Shown here: positions 1 to 9,373 of the stretch, piece by piece
Layout of the letters: every line of letters starts with the position of its first letter
Position numbering within the stretch: position 1 is the first letter of the stretch
Assembly: GCA_905480285.1 (NCBI GenBank)
Contig: CAJQPT010000085.1
Span: forward strand, 1-57,330
DNA from: an uncultured bacterium
GTDB taxonomy: Bacteria > Planctomycetota > UBA1135 > GCA-002686595
DNA length: 57,330 bases
Direction of reading: 5' to 3'
Notes under the pieces: generated by a model
The model's database searches: none
Seen by the model: only the letters and a program-made list of their open reading frames with translations
What the model was told of the DNA's origin: nothing
Program-made: the position numbers and the translations under genes

Positions 1-1
1 C

Positions 2-313
2 AACGCCGCGCGGCGCTGGGTCATCGTCTGGGCCTCCACCCTCACCGCCGCCGCCGTCGCCATCGGCGGCAACGTGGCCTTCGTCGGGCTCGTGGTCCCC
101 CACGCCCTCCGCCCATTCACAGGACCCGAGCACCGGGTCCTCATTCCCGCCTCGCTGGTTGGCGGAGCCGCGTTCCTGACCGCGGCCGACGTGCTCACGC
201 GCGTCCTCCCCACCGAGGGGACGATTCCGCTCGGCGTGGTGACCGGCCTCGTCGGGGCGCCGCTCTTCCTCATCCTCCTCGCCCGCGCCAGCCGCGAGGG
301 GAGGATCGCGTGA
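2..313 (+). CDS. FecCD/BtuC-type ABC importer permease, C-terminal part
   Basis: This is the 3' end of a gene that begins before the window. The frame is open from base 2 to the TGA at 311-313. The translated stretch contains GGNVAFVGLVVPHALRPFTG, followed by hydrophobic segments and a conserved proline/threonine turn near TEGTIPLGVVT. This is the typical last quarter of the FecCD/BtuC permease family, which moves iron-siderophore, heme or corrinoid across the inner membrane. The stop overlaps the GTG start of the ATPase gene by four bases (GTGA), so the two are probably translated together. An internal GTG at 74 is not a real start, because homology-like sequence continues upstream of it. 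The exact substrate cannot be told from this fragment. Confidence 0.88.
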   Translation, partial: NAARRWVIVWASTLTAAAVAIGGNVAFVGLVVPHALRPFTGPEHRVLIPASLVGGAAFLTAADVLTRVLPTEGTIPLGVVTGLVGAPLFLILLARASREGRIA

Positions 314-1083
314 GCGAAGGTCTTCAGGTACGTGGCCTCTGGGCCAGCTATCGGCGCGGTCCGGACGTGGTCCGTGGGATCGACCTCGACGCAGCGCGTG
401 GTTCGATCACCGCGCTCCTCGGGCCCAACGGGTCCGGCAAGAGCACGCTGCTCAAGGCGGTGGTTGGCCTCGTCGAGTCCCGGGGCGAGGTGTCCCTCGA
501 CGGCGAAGATCTCCGCTCGATCGCCCCCGAGCAACGCGCCCAGCGCGTCGCCTACGTGCCCCAGCGTTCACTGCTCACCGCACCGCTCCTCGTCCATGCG
601 GTCGTCGCGCAGGGCCGCTTCTCCCACCGCCGGGCGCTCGGGCGCCTCGGCATCGAAGACCGCGAGATCGTGGACCGCGCCCTCGAGGATGCCGATATCA
701 CTCACCTGGCGTGTCGTCCGTTCACGGAGCTCTCAGGAGGCGAGCAGCAGCGCGTCCTGCTCGCGCGGGCGCTCGCGACGGGCGCAGGCGTCCTGCTGAT
801 GGATGAGCCCACGAGCGCCCAGGATGTGCGGCACGCCCTCGAGCTGCACGCGATCCTGAGGCGCCTCAGGGAGCGCGGCGCCGCCATCCTCGTCTGCCTC
901 CACGACCTCTCCGAGGTGCGCGCCATCGCTGACCGCGCGGTCCTGCTCGAGTGCGGCGCGGTCCACGCGGACGGCCCCACGGACCAGATCGTCCATGACC
1001 GTCACATCACGCCCGTGTACGGCGTCGAGCTGATCGAGGGCGGCGGCCTCGGATTCAGGTTGGCGCAGGGAGGAGAGACCTAG
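310..1083 (+). CDS. ABC transporter ATP-binding protein (FecE/BtuD-like)
   Basis: The 257-residue nucleotide-binding subunit powers the importer whose permease precedes it. Walker A is GPNGSGKST at residues 38-46. The ABC signature LSGGEQQR lies near residue 138, Walker B VLLMDEP near 160, and the H-loop histidine in CLHDLSEV near 197. Length and motif order match the FecE/BtuD group. The GTG start overlaps the permease stop by four bases, and the TAG stop is immediately followed by the ATG of the binding-protein gene at 1084. Order and spacing indicate one operon: permease, ATPase, binding protein. It acts on the cytoplasmic face of the inner membrane. Confidence 0.93.
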   Translation: MSEGLQVRGLWASYRRGPDVVRGIDLDAARGSITALLGPNGSGKSTLLKAVVGLVESRGEVSLDGEDLRSIAPEQRAQRVAYVPQRSLLTAPLLVHAVVAQGRFSHRRALGRLGIEDREIVDRALEDADITHLACRPFTELSGGEQQRVLLARALATGAGVLLMDEPTSAQDVRHALELHAILRRLRERGAAILVCLHDLSEVRAIADRAVLLECGAVHADGPTDQIVHDRHITPVYGVELIEGGGLGFRLAQGGET

Positions 1084-2091
1084 ATGAAGACGGACATCCT
1101 CAACGGCGCGCTGCTGATCGCGACGCTCTCCGTTTCCATGTGGGCGGCGACCCTCCCAGGCAGCGCACGGACCGTCGTCCCGATGAATGGCGGGGCGGCT
1201 GACGCGCCCGACATCGAAGCGACCGAGGTGGTGGACGCCCGCGGGGTCGCCGTCCCCATCGCAAACTACCAGCGGATCGTCTCGCTCAGCACGATCTCCG
1301 ACCACGTGCTGCTCGAACTCGTCGAGCCCGAGCGAGTCGTCGCCATCACGGAGTACACCTCACGTCACCCGGTCGCGTGGCGCTTCGGCGACCGCCCCAC
1401 GATCTCGAGTTCAGGCGCGCTGGAGTCGGTCCTTTCCCTCCGGCCGGACCTCGTGACCGTGACCCTGTATGCCGACGAGGCCTACCTCGCCCGCCTGCGT
1501 GAGAACGGGGTCCAGGTGTTCGACCTCGGAGACATGCGCGGCGTCGGGACGACGCGCGCCAGTATCCGCGCGCTCGGGGCCCTCCTCGACGTCCGCGACC
1601 GCGCCGCGGCGCTGGAGCGAAGCTACGACCGCGAGCTGGCGGCGCTGGATGCGATGGTCCCCGACGACGAGCTCGTCCCCGGCATCTACCTGTCGGTCTA
1701 TGGCGACACGTTCTTCGGCGCCACGGCGAACACAAGCTACGCAGACACCCTTCACCTCGGCGGGGTCCGGGACATGGCCGCCGAGCGCGGCTTCGAGGAC
1801 TGGCCTCAGTACACGGCCGAGCAGCTCCTCGCGCTGGACCCGCCGCTCATCGTCACGCTCGAGGGGATGGGCAGCGTCATCCGCAGCCACGCGCTCCTCT
1901 CCACGCTCAAGGCCTGCGGCTCCAAGGGCCGGATCGTCGAGATCGACGGTGCCTTCAACGGAGACGCGGGGCTCGGGATCGTCGAGGCTGCCCACCAGGT
2001 TCTCTCCCGAGTCCACCCTGCGCGGGTCTCGCCTCCGGGCAAGAACACGGCGGCCCCGACCGGGGCTGCTCCAGCCAAGGACGGCCGCTGA
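1084..2091 (+). CDS. Periplasmic substrate-binding protein of the iron/corrinoid ABC importer
   Basis: The 335-residue protein starts with a hydrophobic signal-like segment (residues 8-29) ending near GSART. The mature part reads like the helical-backbone metal-receptor fold (BtuF/FecB/FepB): RIVSLSTISDHVLLEL, then ALESVLSLRPDLVTV, then YTAEQLLALDPPLIV. The C-terminus is a short Pro/Ala tail (about residues 316-335), possibly disordered. It directly abuts the ATPase gene, so it very likely delivers substrate to this importer. Whether the ligand is a ferric siderophore, heme or cobalamin cannot be decided. The signal peptide lacks a lipobox cysteine, so a soluble periplasmic protein is expected. 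Confidence 0.87.
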   Translation: MKTDILNGALLIATLSVSMWAATLPGSARTVVPMNGGAADAPDIEATEVVDARGVAVPIANYQRIVSLSTISDHVLLELVEPERVVAITEYTSRHPVAWRFGDRPTISSSGALESVLSLRPDLVTVTLYADEAYLARLRENGVQVFDLGDMRGVGTTRASIRALGALLDVRDRAAALERSYDRELAALDAMVPDDELVPGIYLSVYGDTFFGATANTSYADTLHLGGVRDMAAERGFEDWPQYTAEQLLALDPPLIVTLEGMGSVIRSHALLSTLKACGSKGRIVEIDGAFNGDAGLGIVEAAHQVLSRVHPARVSPPGKNTAAPTGAAPAKDGR

Positions 2092-2162
2092 CTCACGGAA
2101 CAAGACTAGACACTCTCCTCCGCTGCCTCAGCTTTCCGGGGCAGCTCAACCCACTGATACCA

Positions 2163-3491
2163 ATGAAGACCTTCTCGACTCTCGTCGCCGCAGCCCTTGT
2201 GGGAACGGCTCTCACCTCCACGACCCAGGCCCAGGTCGTTGCCAACGCCGGATATTCGGTCGCTGGTTCGATCGACCTGTCCCCCTACTGCGGGACGTTT
2301 CCCGCAGTTCACGTCTTCACCGACGGCTCCGTCCTGATCTTCGACGGCTCGAACACGTCACACCGCTCCGCGGACGGGACCATCCTCCGCGACTATGGCA
2401 CGCGGCCCTCCTCGGTCTTCGCCAGCTTCGTGCGGGTGAACGAGGCGGACAGGCTCGCGTACATCGGAGAGTCCTCGTTCGGCACGATCTCGGAGCTCGA
2501 CCTCGACACGGGGACCTCGCGCATCCTGAACACCCTCGTGTTCAACTTCGATCTCGCCTTCGACGTTGTCCCCGGGCTCGCTTACGTCACCGGCTCACCT
2601 GGCGGATTCGGGGCGAACGCTCTGTACCGACTCGACCTGGTGAGCGGCGACCTGTCCCAGGTGGCCCAGCTGGATGGGTTCTCAGGGCCCGTGGAGGTGG
2701 ACTCGCTCGGCAACGTCGTGGTGTCCGTCGACCCTGGCCTCTTCCCCATCCCCGCGGACTCGGTCAAGCTCGTCCGATTCGACAGCGTTGAGGTCACGCT
2801 CGGCACCGTGCTGACCGACGAGGCCGACGGTGAGGACTTCTCCGTCGCCTACGACGGGATCTCCTCCATGGACTACGACGCCCAAACGGACCGCTATTCG
2901 GTGATCGAGGTCAACTCAGGGCCCACGGCCTCCACGAGCTACGCGTGGAGCGTGAACAGCCTGGGCGACCGCGTCGACCTGGTGGCTAGCGTCCCCGGCT
3001 TCGCCGGGGGCGCCCAGCTAGTCCAGTCCGGCCTCGGCACCGCCTTCGCTGGGTACCAGCCGGAGTACAGCTCGCTTCGGATCTCCTACTCCCAGTGCTT
3101 TGGCAACGGTTCGGCGGACATTTTCAACGTCGTTCCCCAGCAGGCGACGGCGGTCTTCTCGGGCCCCGGCCCGATGATGACCGGGCCTGCCTTCATCGAC
3201 GTCGAAGGTGGGGTCCCGAACGGCTTCGCCTCCCTCTGGGTCGCGCGCTCGTCGGCCTGGGAATCGATCCCGCTGATCGATGACATCGGCGGACTCTACC
3301 CCGTCGCGCTGCAGGCCTCTTCAGCCGCCTTCGGACGCCGCTTCTCGCCCATCCTGCTCAACAGCAGCGGCGCCGGGGGTCTTCTCTTCACCCAGACACC
3401 TGCGATCGAAGGAGGCTTCTTGTTCCAGTGGATCATCCAGGACACCTCGCTTCAGGTCATCTCAACGTCCACAGCGACGATCAACCAGTAG
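2163..3491 (+). CDS. Secreted protein of unknown function, propeller-like
   Basis: The 442-residue protein has a clear signal peptide (MKTFSTLVAAALVGTALTS, cleavage near TQA-QVV at about residue 24). I do not recognise a family. The body contains repeated short beta-strand-like pieces such as VFTDGSVLIFDGSNT, GTISELDLDTGTSRIL and LYRLDLVSGDLSQVAQLDG, which suggests a beta-propeller with WD/YVTN-like blades over residues 30-310. The last about 110 residues look like a separate beta domain resembling the extra C-terminal domains on other secreted proteins of this genome type. It lies alone between the ABC operon and the histidine kinase gene and is followed by a strong terminator, so it is probably a single-gene transcript. 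Confidence 0.8.
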   Translation: MKTFSTLVAAALVGTALTSTTQAQVVANAGYSVAGSIDLSPYCGTFPAVHVFTDGSVLIFDGSNTSHRSADGTILRDYGTRPSSVFASFVRVNEADRLAYIGESSFGTISELDLDTGTSRILNTLVFNFDLAFDVVPGLAYVTGSPGGFGANALYRLDLVSGDLSQVAQLDGFSGPVEVDSLGNVVVSVDPGLFPIPADSVKLVRFDSVEVTLGTVLTDEADGEDFSVAYDGISSMDYDAQTDRYSVIEVNSGPTASTSYAWSVNSLGDRVDLVASVPGFAGGAQLVQSGLGTAFAGYQPEYSSLRISYSQCFGNGSADIFNVVPQQATAVFSGPGPMMTGPAFIDVEGGVPNGFASLWVARSSAWESIPLIDDIGGLYPVALQASSAAFGRRFSPILLNSSGAGGLLFTQTPAIEGGFLFQWIIQDTSLQVISTSTATINQ

Positions 3492-3521
3492 CAGGACAGC
3501 GTCTGAAGCGCCACAACGGCG

Positions 3522-3572
3522 CGAGACGACCCGTGCTGACCTCCCGGGCCAGCACGGGTCGTTCTCGTTTGC
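3522..3572 (+). terminator. Rho-independent terminator after the secreted protein gene
   Basis: A near-perfect inverted repeat, CGACCCGTGCTG (3527-3538) with CAGCACGGGTCG (3550-3561), extends outward through CGAGA/TTCTCG with one bulged base. It is followed by a modestly T-rich tail (TTCTCGTTT). It sits about 35 bases after the stop at 3491 and before the next gene, where a terminator is expected. Confidence 0.8.
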
Positions 3573-3678
3573 AGTCCAGACCCGCCGGTCACTTATAGTC
3601 CGATAGGTTGCCCGACCCTCAACGAGCCAGGATGGCCCTCGTTGAACGGCCTCACTCCCATCCTGCCGAGACACAAGC

Positions 3679-6600
3679 ATGGCGCTCCCCCGACTGATGG
3701 CCCTCGCGGCCGTCGCCCTTGCCCTCACTCCGGCCGTCACGGCGCAGGTCAGGGAGGACCACTACTTCGAGCTTCAGTTCTCCACCAAGGACGGCCTCCC
3801 ATCGAACTCGATCCGCGCCCTGGAGTTTGATGCCGACGGCCAGCTCTGGATCGGGACCCTCGCCGGACTGACCATGTTTGACGGGAACGTGTTCACGGAC
3901 ATTCCCGTCACGAACGGAGGTCCGTCCCTTGCACATCGGATCACCGCGCTCCAATTCGATGCAAACGGCGAACTCCTGATCGGTTCGATGAGCGGCGACT
4001 TGCTCCGATACTCGAATGGGGCCTTCGAGCGGCTCCTCCCCGGCGGCTCGGGTGCTATTCGCCAGATCAGAGTTCGCTCGGACGGATCAATTGTGACGGC
4101 AGGCACCGACCTGCTGGTCCTGCGGGGCGGGAAGGTGGAGACGCTCGCCTCGTCCAGCAGTAAGCAGCAGGCCACGGGGCTCGAGGAGCACGAGGGCGTC
4201 CTGTACGCCGCCGGCCCTTGGGGCCTCTGGAGGATGAGCGGGGACGATCACGTTCTGCTGGACGAGGGCGAGTATCACTCGCTGTTCTTTGCTCCGGATG
4301 GGGACCTCTACTCCGGCAAGCGCGGCCTGGCCGCCCCCGTCAGAGCCCCGAGCGAGGCCATTGAACTGGACCTCCCGGTCGTCTACGCCTCGAAGAAGGT
4401 CAGCGACAAGATGACGATGCTCGCGTGCGAGAAGTCGACCCAACTCCTCTTCGCCACGCCGGGCGCGCCGGGCCGCTTCCAACTGCTCGCCGACAAGACA
4501 GCGAGAAGGCCGCGGGCGATCGCGGTCCGAGGGAGCGGGTCATGGATCGGTTCGGATCGCGACGGCCTGCTCTATATCGAACGGACACCTGCATTCCAGT
4601 TTGTCAATCGAGCGGGAGAGCCCTACGTCTATGCGCGCAGCGTCATCGAGCTAGGGCCCGACTCGGCCATCATCCAGCCCCAGAATGGACCGGCTGCACT
4701 CTACTCCCAACCCTCTGCCCAGGCCTTCGGCACCATGGCGGAGATCCCGTTCACAGGCATGGCACCGAAGCGCATCTTCGACTGCACGCGCCTGCGAGAC
4801 GGGACGGCCTGGATGGCCTCGCCGGCCGGCGTCCTCCGGTACGAGGGGGGGGCGATCCGTCCAACGCGGTGCGCCACCGGTCCAGTCCGCGCCATCGTCG
4901 AGACCCTTGAGGGTGAGGTCTGGGCCACGGAACCGGGGAGCTTCTTCCGCGTGCTCCCTGACGGAGAGCGTGGCCGTTCCCTGCCTGGACCCTCGGAGGC
5001 CCCCACCGTCGTCGCGGGCAGCCAGGGGGGCATCTTCTACGTCGGGGCCGAGGGCATCTATCACATCAACACGACGGCTGAGGGCGGCCCCATCGAACGA
5101 GTCCTCGAACTCAGCGGGGCTGTGGAGCCTCGCCAACTGAAGATCGGGCCCCGAGGAGACCTCTGGCTGACCACTTACGGCGACGGGCTCTTCAACATCC
5201 GCGACCGTGAAGTGAGACAGTTCACGGCCGCCTCGGGCCTGAACTGCAATTACCTCGGGTGGATTGACTTCCTCGAGGTCGAGGATATCGACCGCACCTC
5301 GATCCTCCTGAACTCGAACAGGGGCCTGATCTCCGTTGCCCTCGATGAGTTCGAGGATGAGTCGACCACCTGGTTGGACTCCCTTCAGGTGCTATCCGCC
5401 GAGGAGAGCGAGGGCCCCACCGGCGCCCGACTCGCGTGCGGCACCATTCTGCTCCCGACGCTGGGTGGCCTCTTCGGCTACAGCCTCTACCAGCCGAGCA
5501 GCGCAAAGCAGGCGCCACGGCCAATGATCGATGCCGTCGTCGTGAACGGCAAGGACCGAGACACCCCCACCGGCGTGCAAGTCACCGAGGTGTTTGGCAA
5601 AGCAGATGTCGACATTGGCTTCACCGCCATCGCGCTGCCCAGCACCGCGGAAGCCACGTTCTCCTACCGCCTGCTGAACACACGCGAGGCAGATGGCTCA
5701 GACGTCGCGTGGGTCGACAGTTTCTCGGCCAGGTCCGTGCAGTACTTCAACCTGCCCCCAGGCGACTACTCCTTCCAGGTACGGTCGAGATTCCCCGGCA
5801 CCAACTGGTCAGCCCCGGAGACGATCAAGGTGGCGAGCGTTCTCCCGTACCTCTACCAGCGCCCTGAGGCCCAGATCGCGCTCCTCCTAGGTCTCTTGAT
5901 GATGACCGTCTACAGCTTCGCTCGCTTCCTGCGCGCTGAGGGGACCTCTCAAAAGCTCTCATCACAGGTCGAGCAGACCAAGACACTCGCGGCCCAGGCT
6001 GCGCTACGGGAGGACCGCTACGCTCGGCTTCTGGACTCCTCCCATGACGGAATCGTGCTGATCGAACTCGACGAGCAGATCTCGTTCGCGAACGACGCGG
6101 TGACCCGCAGCTTCGGATTCGATCGAGCGGAGCTGCTGAAGAAGGACGCCTCATGGCTCGGCATCACGGACACCAAGTCCATCCTCGCAGCCGCCGAGGG
6201 AAGTGGGTCTGCCCCCTTGTTCTCACGCAACGTCCAGGTCACCGACAAGTTCGGCATCCCCCATGAGGCGGACATCATCGCCGCGCGGACCGAGCTCGAT
6301 GGGAAGGGCTGCCTCCTCGTGGTCATCCGAGATCTCACCGCGGACAACCTGCTGCTCGACCGCCTGAACACCAGCGAGCGGCGCTTCCAGGCGCTCTTCC
6401 AGGGGGCACCTGCCGCCCTCATCACCTTCGCTCCCGACCTCCGGATCATTGATTGGAACCGGCGCGCTGAAGCGCTGCTCGGCCCGATCGAAGAGGTTGA
6501 CGCCCAGCTCTCCAGCGCCTTTGAGTTTGGCCCCGCCCAGCTGAGCTTCGTGGACCAGGTTCATCGGACCACCGAGGCGCGGTCTGAGACCCAGGCGATT

Positions 6601-7416
6601 CACAAGACGAGAGGTCCAGCCGGTGAGTCGCTCCGGGTCGCCTGGACCATCTCCCCCCTCACCACGGTACAGGGTGAGGTGACGGTCCTGATGGCTGTCG
6701 CCAAGGACCTACGCGAAGAGGAGCAGGCGCAGGCTCGCCTCGTCGACCTTCAACGCCGGCTCGCCAAGGCCCAGGAGTCAGAGCGGAGCCGGATCGCGCG
6801 CGAGATCCACGACGACCTCTCCCAGCGCCTCGCCGCAACCACCATGAACGCGGCGACGATCCGCGCCCGCCTGCCCAGGACGGACGATGAGGAGGTGCCG
6901 CTGATGCTCGACGGCCTCCACGATGACCTCGACCGCCTGACCACTGACATTCACGCCCTCTCCCGCCAGCTCCACCCGACCGTCCTGGATGACCTGGGGC
7001 TCGTACGGGCCATCGACTCCGAGTGCGTGCGCCAGAACAGTCTCACCCAGGCCAACATCCTCTTTGATGGCCCGGGCGTGAAGCTCGAGCTCCCCTCGGA
7101 CGTTGGCTTGACCTACTTCCGAATCGCCCAGGAGTCGATTCGGAACGCCATCAAGCACGGGAGCCCAGAGTCCATCAACGTGGGGCTCGAGCTTGCCGAT
7201 CATCACCTCCGCCTCTCGGTCCACGACGACGGAGTGGGGTTCGAGCTCATCAACGATCGCCCAGAAGCCCACTCGGGGCTCGGGCTCATCAGCATGGGAG
7301 AGCGCGCTCGACTCATCGGGGCCAACTTCTCCATGGACAGCACGCCAGGCGAGGGCACCGAGGTCGTGGTGGAGCTCATGCTCGAGGACGACCAGGCCTT
7401 CAGAGCCACCCCCTGA
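3679..7416 (+). CDS. Two-component propeller sensor histidine kinase with two PAS domains
   Basis: The 1245-residue membrane sensor kinase has a signal peptide (residues 1-22). Periplasmic propeller repeats (reg_prop type, e.g. TKDGLPSNSIRALEFDADGQ) cover about residues 30-620, followed by a Y_Y_Y-like Ig domain (636-720) and a transmembrane helix near 730-750. The cytoplasmic part has PAS-like domains at about 775-880 and 898-1010, and then a NarX/DesK-type HisKA_3 domain. The phospho-acceptor is His1044 in AREIHDDLSQRLAA. The HATPase_c has an N box in IAQESIRNAIKHG and glycine boxes DDGVGFE and GLGLISMGERARLIGA. No receiver or HTH domain is fused and no response regulator gene is adjacent. 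The stop TGA shares one base with the next ATG (7414-7418). Confidence 0.92.
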   Translation: MALPRLMALAAVALALTPAVTAQVREDHYFELQFSTKDGLPSNSIRALEFDADGQLWIGTLAGLTMFDGNVFTDIPVTNGGPSLAHRITALQFDANGELLIGSMSGDLLRYSNGAFERLLPGGSGAIRQIRVRSDGSIVTAGTDLLVLRGGKVETLASSSSKQQATGLEEHEGVLYAAGPWGLWRMSGDDHVLLDEGEYHSLFFAPDGDLYSGKRGLAAPVRAPSEAIELDLPVVYASKKVSDKMTMLACEKSTQLLFATPGAPGRFQLLADKTARRPRAIAVRGSGSWIGSDRDGLLYIERTPAFQFVNRAGEPYVYARSVIELGPDSAIIQPQNGPAALYSQPSAQAFGTMAEIPFTGMAPKRIFDCTRLRDGTAWMASPAGVLRYEGGAIRPTRCATGPVRAIVETLEGEVWATEPGSFFRVLPDGERGRSLPGPSEAPTVVAGSQGGIFYVGAEGIYHINTTAEGGPIERVLELSGAVEPRQLKIGPRGDLWLTTYGDGLFNIRDREVRQFTAASGLNCNYLGWIDFLEVEDIDRTSILLNSNRGLISVALDEFEDESTTWLDSLQVLSAEESEGPTGARLACGTILLPTLGGLFGYSLYQPSSAKQAPRPMIDAVVVNGKDRDTPTGVQVTEVFGKADVDIGFTAIALPSTAEATFSYRLLNTREADGSDVAWVDSFSARSVQYFNLPPGDYSFQVRSRFPGTNWSAPETIKVASVLPYLYQRPEAQIALLLGLLMMTVYSFARFLRAEGTSQKLSSQVEQTKTLAAQAALREDRYARLLDSSHDGIVLIELDEQISFANDAVTRSFGFDRAELLKKDASWLGITDTKSILAAAEGSGSAPLFSRNVQVTDKFGIPHEADIIAARTELDGKGCLLVVIRDLTADNLLLDRLNTSERRFQALFQGAPAALITFAPDLRIIDWNRRAEALLGPIEEVDAQLSSAFEFGPAQLSFVDQVHRTTEARSETQAIHKTRGPAGESLRVAWTISPLTTVQGEVTVLMAVAKDLREEEQAQARLVDLQRRLAKAQESERSRIAREIHDDLSQRLAATTMNAATIRARLPRTDDEEVPLMLDGLHDDLDRLTTDIHALSRQLHPTVLDDLGLVRAIDSECVRQNSLTQANILFDGPGVKLELPSDVGLTYFRIAQESIRNAIKHGSPESINVGLELADHHLRLSVHDDGVGFELINDRPEAHSGLGLISMGERARLIGANFSMDSTPGEGTEVVVELMLEDDQAFRATP

Positions 7417-8330
7417 TGCCCGGAACGGAGCTGCTTCGCCGCCGACTCTCCGGCCCAGAGCCTCTCATCCTGGACGGCGCGACCGCGACAGGGCTGTGCG
7501 CGATCCGGCCGGAGGTGCACCCCGGAGGCGGGCTTGAGCGGCTGAGTCTCGACCAGCCTGACGCCGTGGTCGAGCTGTACACCGAATTCCTGAGCGCCGG
7601 GGCCCAGGTCCTGCGGACGAACACGTTCTGCGCGAGCGAGCGCGAGCTGAGACGGCTCGGCCTCACCCATCAGGCAGAAGATCTCTCGCGTCGAGCCGCT
7701 GAGCTGGCTCGCGAGGCAGCCGACCGCTGCGACCTCGACCCGCTCTGCCTGGGGGTCATCGGACCAGGTACGACCTCGGCCCATGAGGGCGGCGAAGCGG
7801 GCACCGACCCGGGCCGAATCCGAGGGCTCCTGGATGGAGGGGTGGACGGGATCCTCGCAGAGACGCTGCCCTCTCTCCGCGTCGCCCGGCGCATCGCCGA
7901 CGCGGTCCGGCAGGTCAGCCGGGAGGTCAGCCGGGAGGTGCCGTTCCTGGCCAGCTTCAGCCTCACGGCGGACGGCGAGCTGCCCGGGGGCGGCGACGCC
8001 GGCGACCTCGCCCGCCTGGCCGAGGAGCTGGACCTGGATCTGCTGGGACTCAACTGCGCCTTTGGGCCCGAGCCCATGGACGCTCCCCTCGCCGCGGTAC
8101 GCGCCGCCTGGCGAGGGCCGCTCGGCGCCTGGCCGAACGCCGGGCTACCCGACACCTCCGGGGATCACCCGGTCTGGCCCATTGACCCAGACGCCCTCGC
8201 CGCGTGGTGCAGCCGCGCGGCCAGGTCCCACGACCTGCGGGTGGTCGGAGGCTGCTGTGGCACCTCGGCGGCGCACGTCGCGGCCATCGCCCACGCCCTC
8301 GGTCAGTCCGGCGGCGCGACCTGCCCCTGA
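7416..8330 (+). CDS. Homocysteine S-methyltransferase family protein
   Basis: The 304-residue protein is a single Hcy-binding TIM barrel. Such enzymes transfer a methyl group (often from S-methylmethionine or a related donor) to homocysteine to make methionine. The three zinc-binding cysteines of the family are present: Cys214 in LNCAFG and Cys280/Cys281 in GGCCGTS. The N-terminus has the expected LILDGATAT-like start, and ELYTEFLSAGAQVLRTNTF is the family pattern. The ATG shares one base with the kinase gene's stop, implying translational coupling to a sensor kinase, an unexpected partner. Its 3' end overlaps the convergent transporter gene by 28 bases. The methyl donor cannot be assigned. 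Confidence 0.88.
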   Translation: MPGTELLRRRLSGPEPLILDGATATGLCAIRPEVHPGGGLERLSLDQPDAVVELYTEFLSAGAQVLRTNTFCASERELRRLGLTHQAEDLSRRAAELAREAADRCDLDPLCLGVIGPGTTSAHEGGEAGTDPGRIRGLLDGGVDGILAETLPSLRVARRIADAVRQVSREVSREVPFLASFSLTADGELPGGGDAGDLARLAEELDLDLLGLNCAFGPEPMDAPLAAVRAAWRGPLGAWPNAGLPDTSGDHPVWPIDPDALAAWCSRAARSHDLRVVGGCCGTSAAHVAAIAHALGQSGGATCP

Positions 8331-9208
8331 TCGGAAGCTGAGATCCCTGCGCCGACGAGGAGCAGCGCCGCCCCGAGCACCTCCTCGAGGCCGAAGGACT
8401 GACCGAGCGCGACCCAGGCCAGCGCCGCGGCCCCCGCAGGCTCGAGCAGCACCGTCAGCGAGACCACGTGCACGGGCAAGGACCTCGCCGCCCAGTTCAT
8501 GGATCCGTGCCCGATCAGCCCCGGGCCAAGGCCGAGCCAGAGGATCGCGATCACCTCGACCCCACCGGCCTCCGGAACCCAGACCTCTCCGCCGCTGAGC
8601 AGGACCCATCCGCCAATCGTCAGGGCTGCGACCCCGTTGACCCAGGCCAGCAACGTCGGGAGGGGCAGCGCGTGCCCGACGCCCCGGTTCACCACGAGGT
8701 AAGCCGCGCTGCAGGCCCCCGCGAGGACCGCGAGACCGTCCCCTAGCAGCGTCGCGGTCCCTGCATCCGATCCCGTCAGGATGGCCGTCCCGAACAACGC
8801 TACCGCCACGCCGAAGGCCAGGCGCCAGGAGACTCGATCACCAAGGAAGAGACCGAAGAGGCCGGCGAAGAGCGTCTGCAACCCCACCAAGACCGCCCCG
8901 TGGGCGACGGAGGTGAGCGTCAGGCTGAGGATCCACAGGGAAAAATGCGCGCCGAGGAGCGCGCCGGAGATCCAAATCCGCCGCCGGGTCGCCCTGTCGA
9001 CCTGCGCCAACAGGAGCCCGGCTCCGCGCAGGCGGGCAATCAACGCCCAGGCGAGAGCCGTGATCGCAACCCTCGACGCCGCCACGGTCGCGGGCGGCGC
9101 CGGCGCGGCGATCACGATCACGACCGCGGCGCTGGAGAAGAGGAGCCAGCTGACCAGGAGGCTCAAGCCGAGCCGGCGGCGACGTTGTGAGGAGGGGGTC
9201 AAGGGCAC
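8303..9208 (-). CDS. EamA/DMT-family transporter
   Basis: The 301-residue protein is strongly hydrophobic with about ten predicted membrane helices in two five-helix halves, the layout of EamA (drug/metabolite transporter) permeases. Typical pieces are ISGALLGAHFSLWILSLTLT, SVAHGAVLVGLQTLFAGLF, and the second-half start VVSLTVLLEPAGAAALAWVAL. The start is GTG at 9208, followed by a basic segment (QRRRRLG) before helix one, consistent with the positive-inside rule. Its 3' end overlaps the methyltransferase gene on the other strand. The substrate is unknown; the family exports amino acids, metabolites or other small molecules. Confidence 0.88.
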   Translation of the reverse strand: MPLTPSSQRRRRLGLSLLVSWLLFSSAAVVIVIAAPAPPATVAASRVAITALAWALIARLRGAGLLLAQVDRATRRRIWISGALLGAHFSLWILSLTLTSVAHGAVLVGLQTLFAGLFGLFLGDRVSWRLAFGVAVALFGTAILTGSDAGTATLLGDGLAVLAGACSAAYLVVNRGVGHALPLPTLLAWVNGVAALTIGGWVLLSGGEVWVPEAGGVEVIAILWLGLGPGLIGHGSMNWAARSLPVHVVSLTVLLEPAGAAALAWVALGQSFGLEEVLGAALLLVGAGISASDQGQVAPPD

Positions 9209-9236
9209 CTCGCCGCGACCCAGCCAGGAAGGCTCG

Positions 9237-9320
9237 CCCGCCCAGCGGCCGAACCGGTGGCCCGCCCAGCGGCTGATCCAGCGACTGATCCAGCCCCTGG
9301 ATCGGCGACTGACCCGCTCA
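9237..9320. repeat. Degenerate 12-bp tandem repeat between transporter and rhomboid genes
   Basis: The gap between the two minus-strand genes contains GCCCGCCCAGCGG twice, followed by units of the type CAGCGGCTGATC, CAGCGACTGATC and CAGCCCCTGGATC. It fills most of the 165-base gap and is one of many GC-rich arrays in this window. Confidence 0.6.
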
Positions 9321-9373
9321 CCTGTGCAAGAGCCGCCCCTTGGCGCTCCTGATCCTCCAACCGCGAGTTCATC

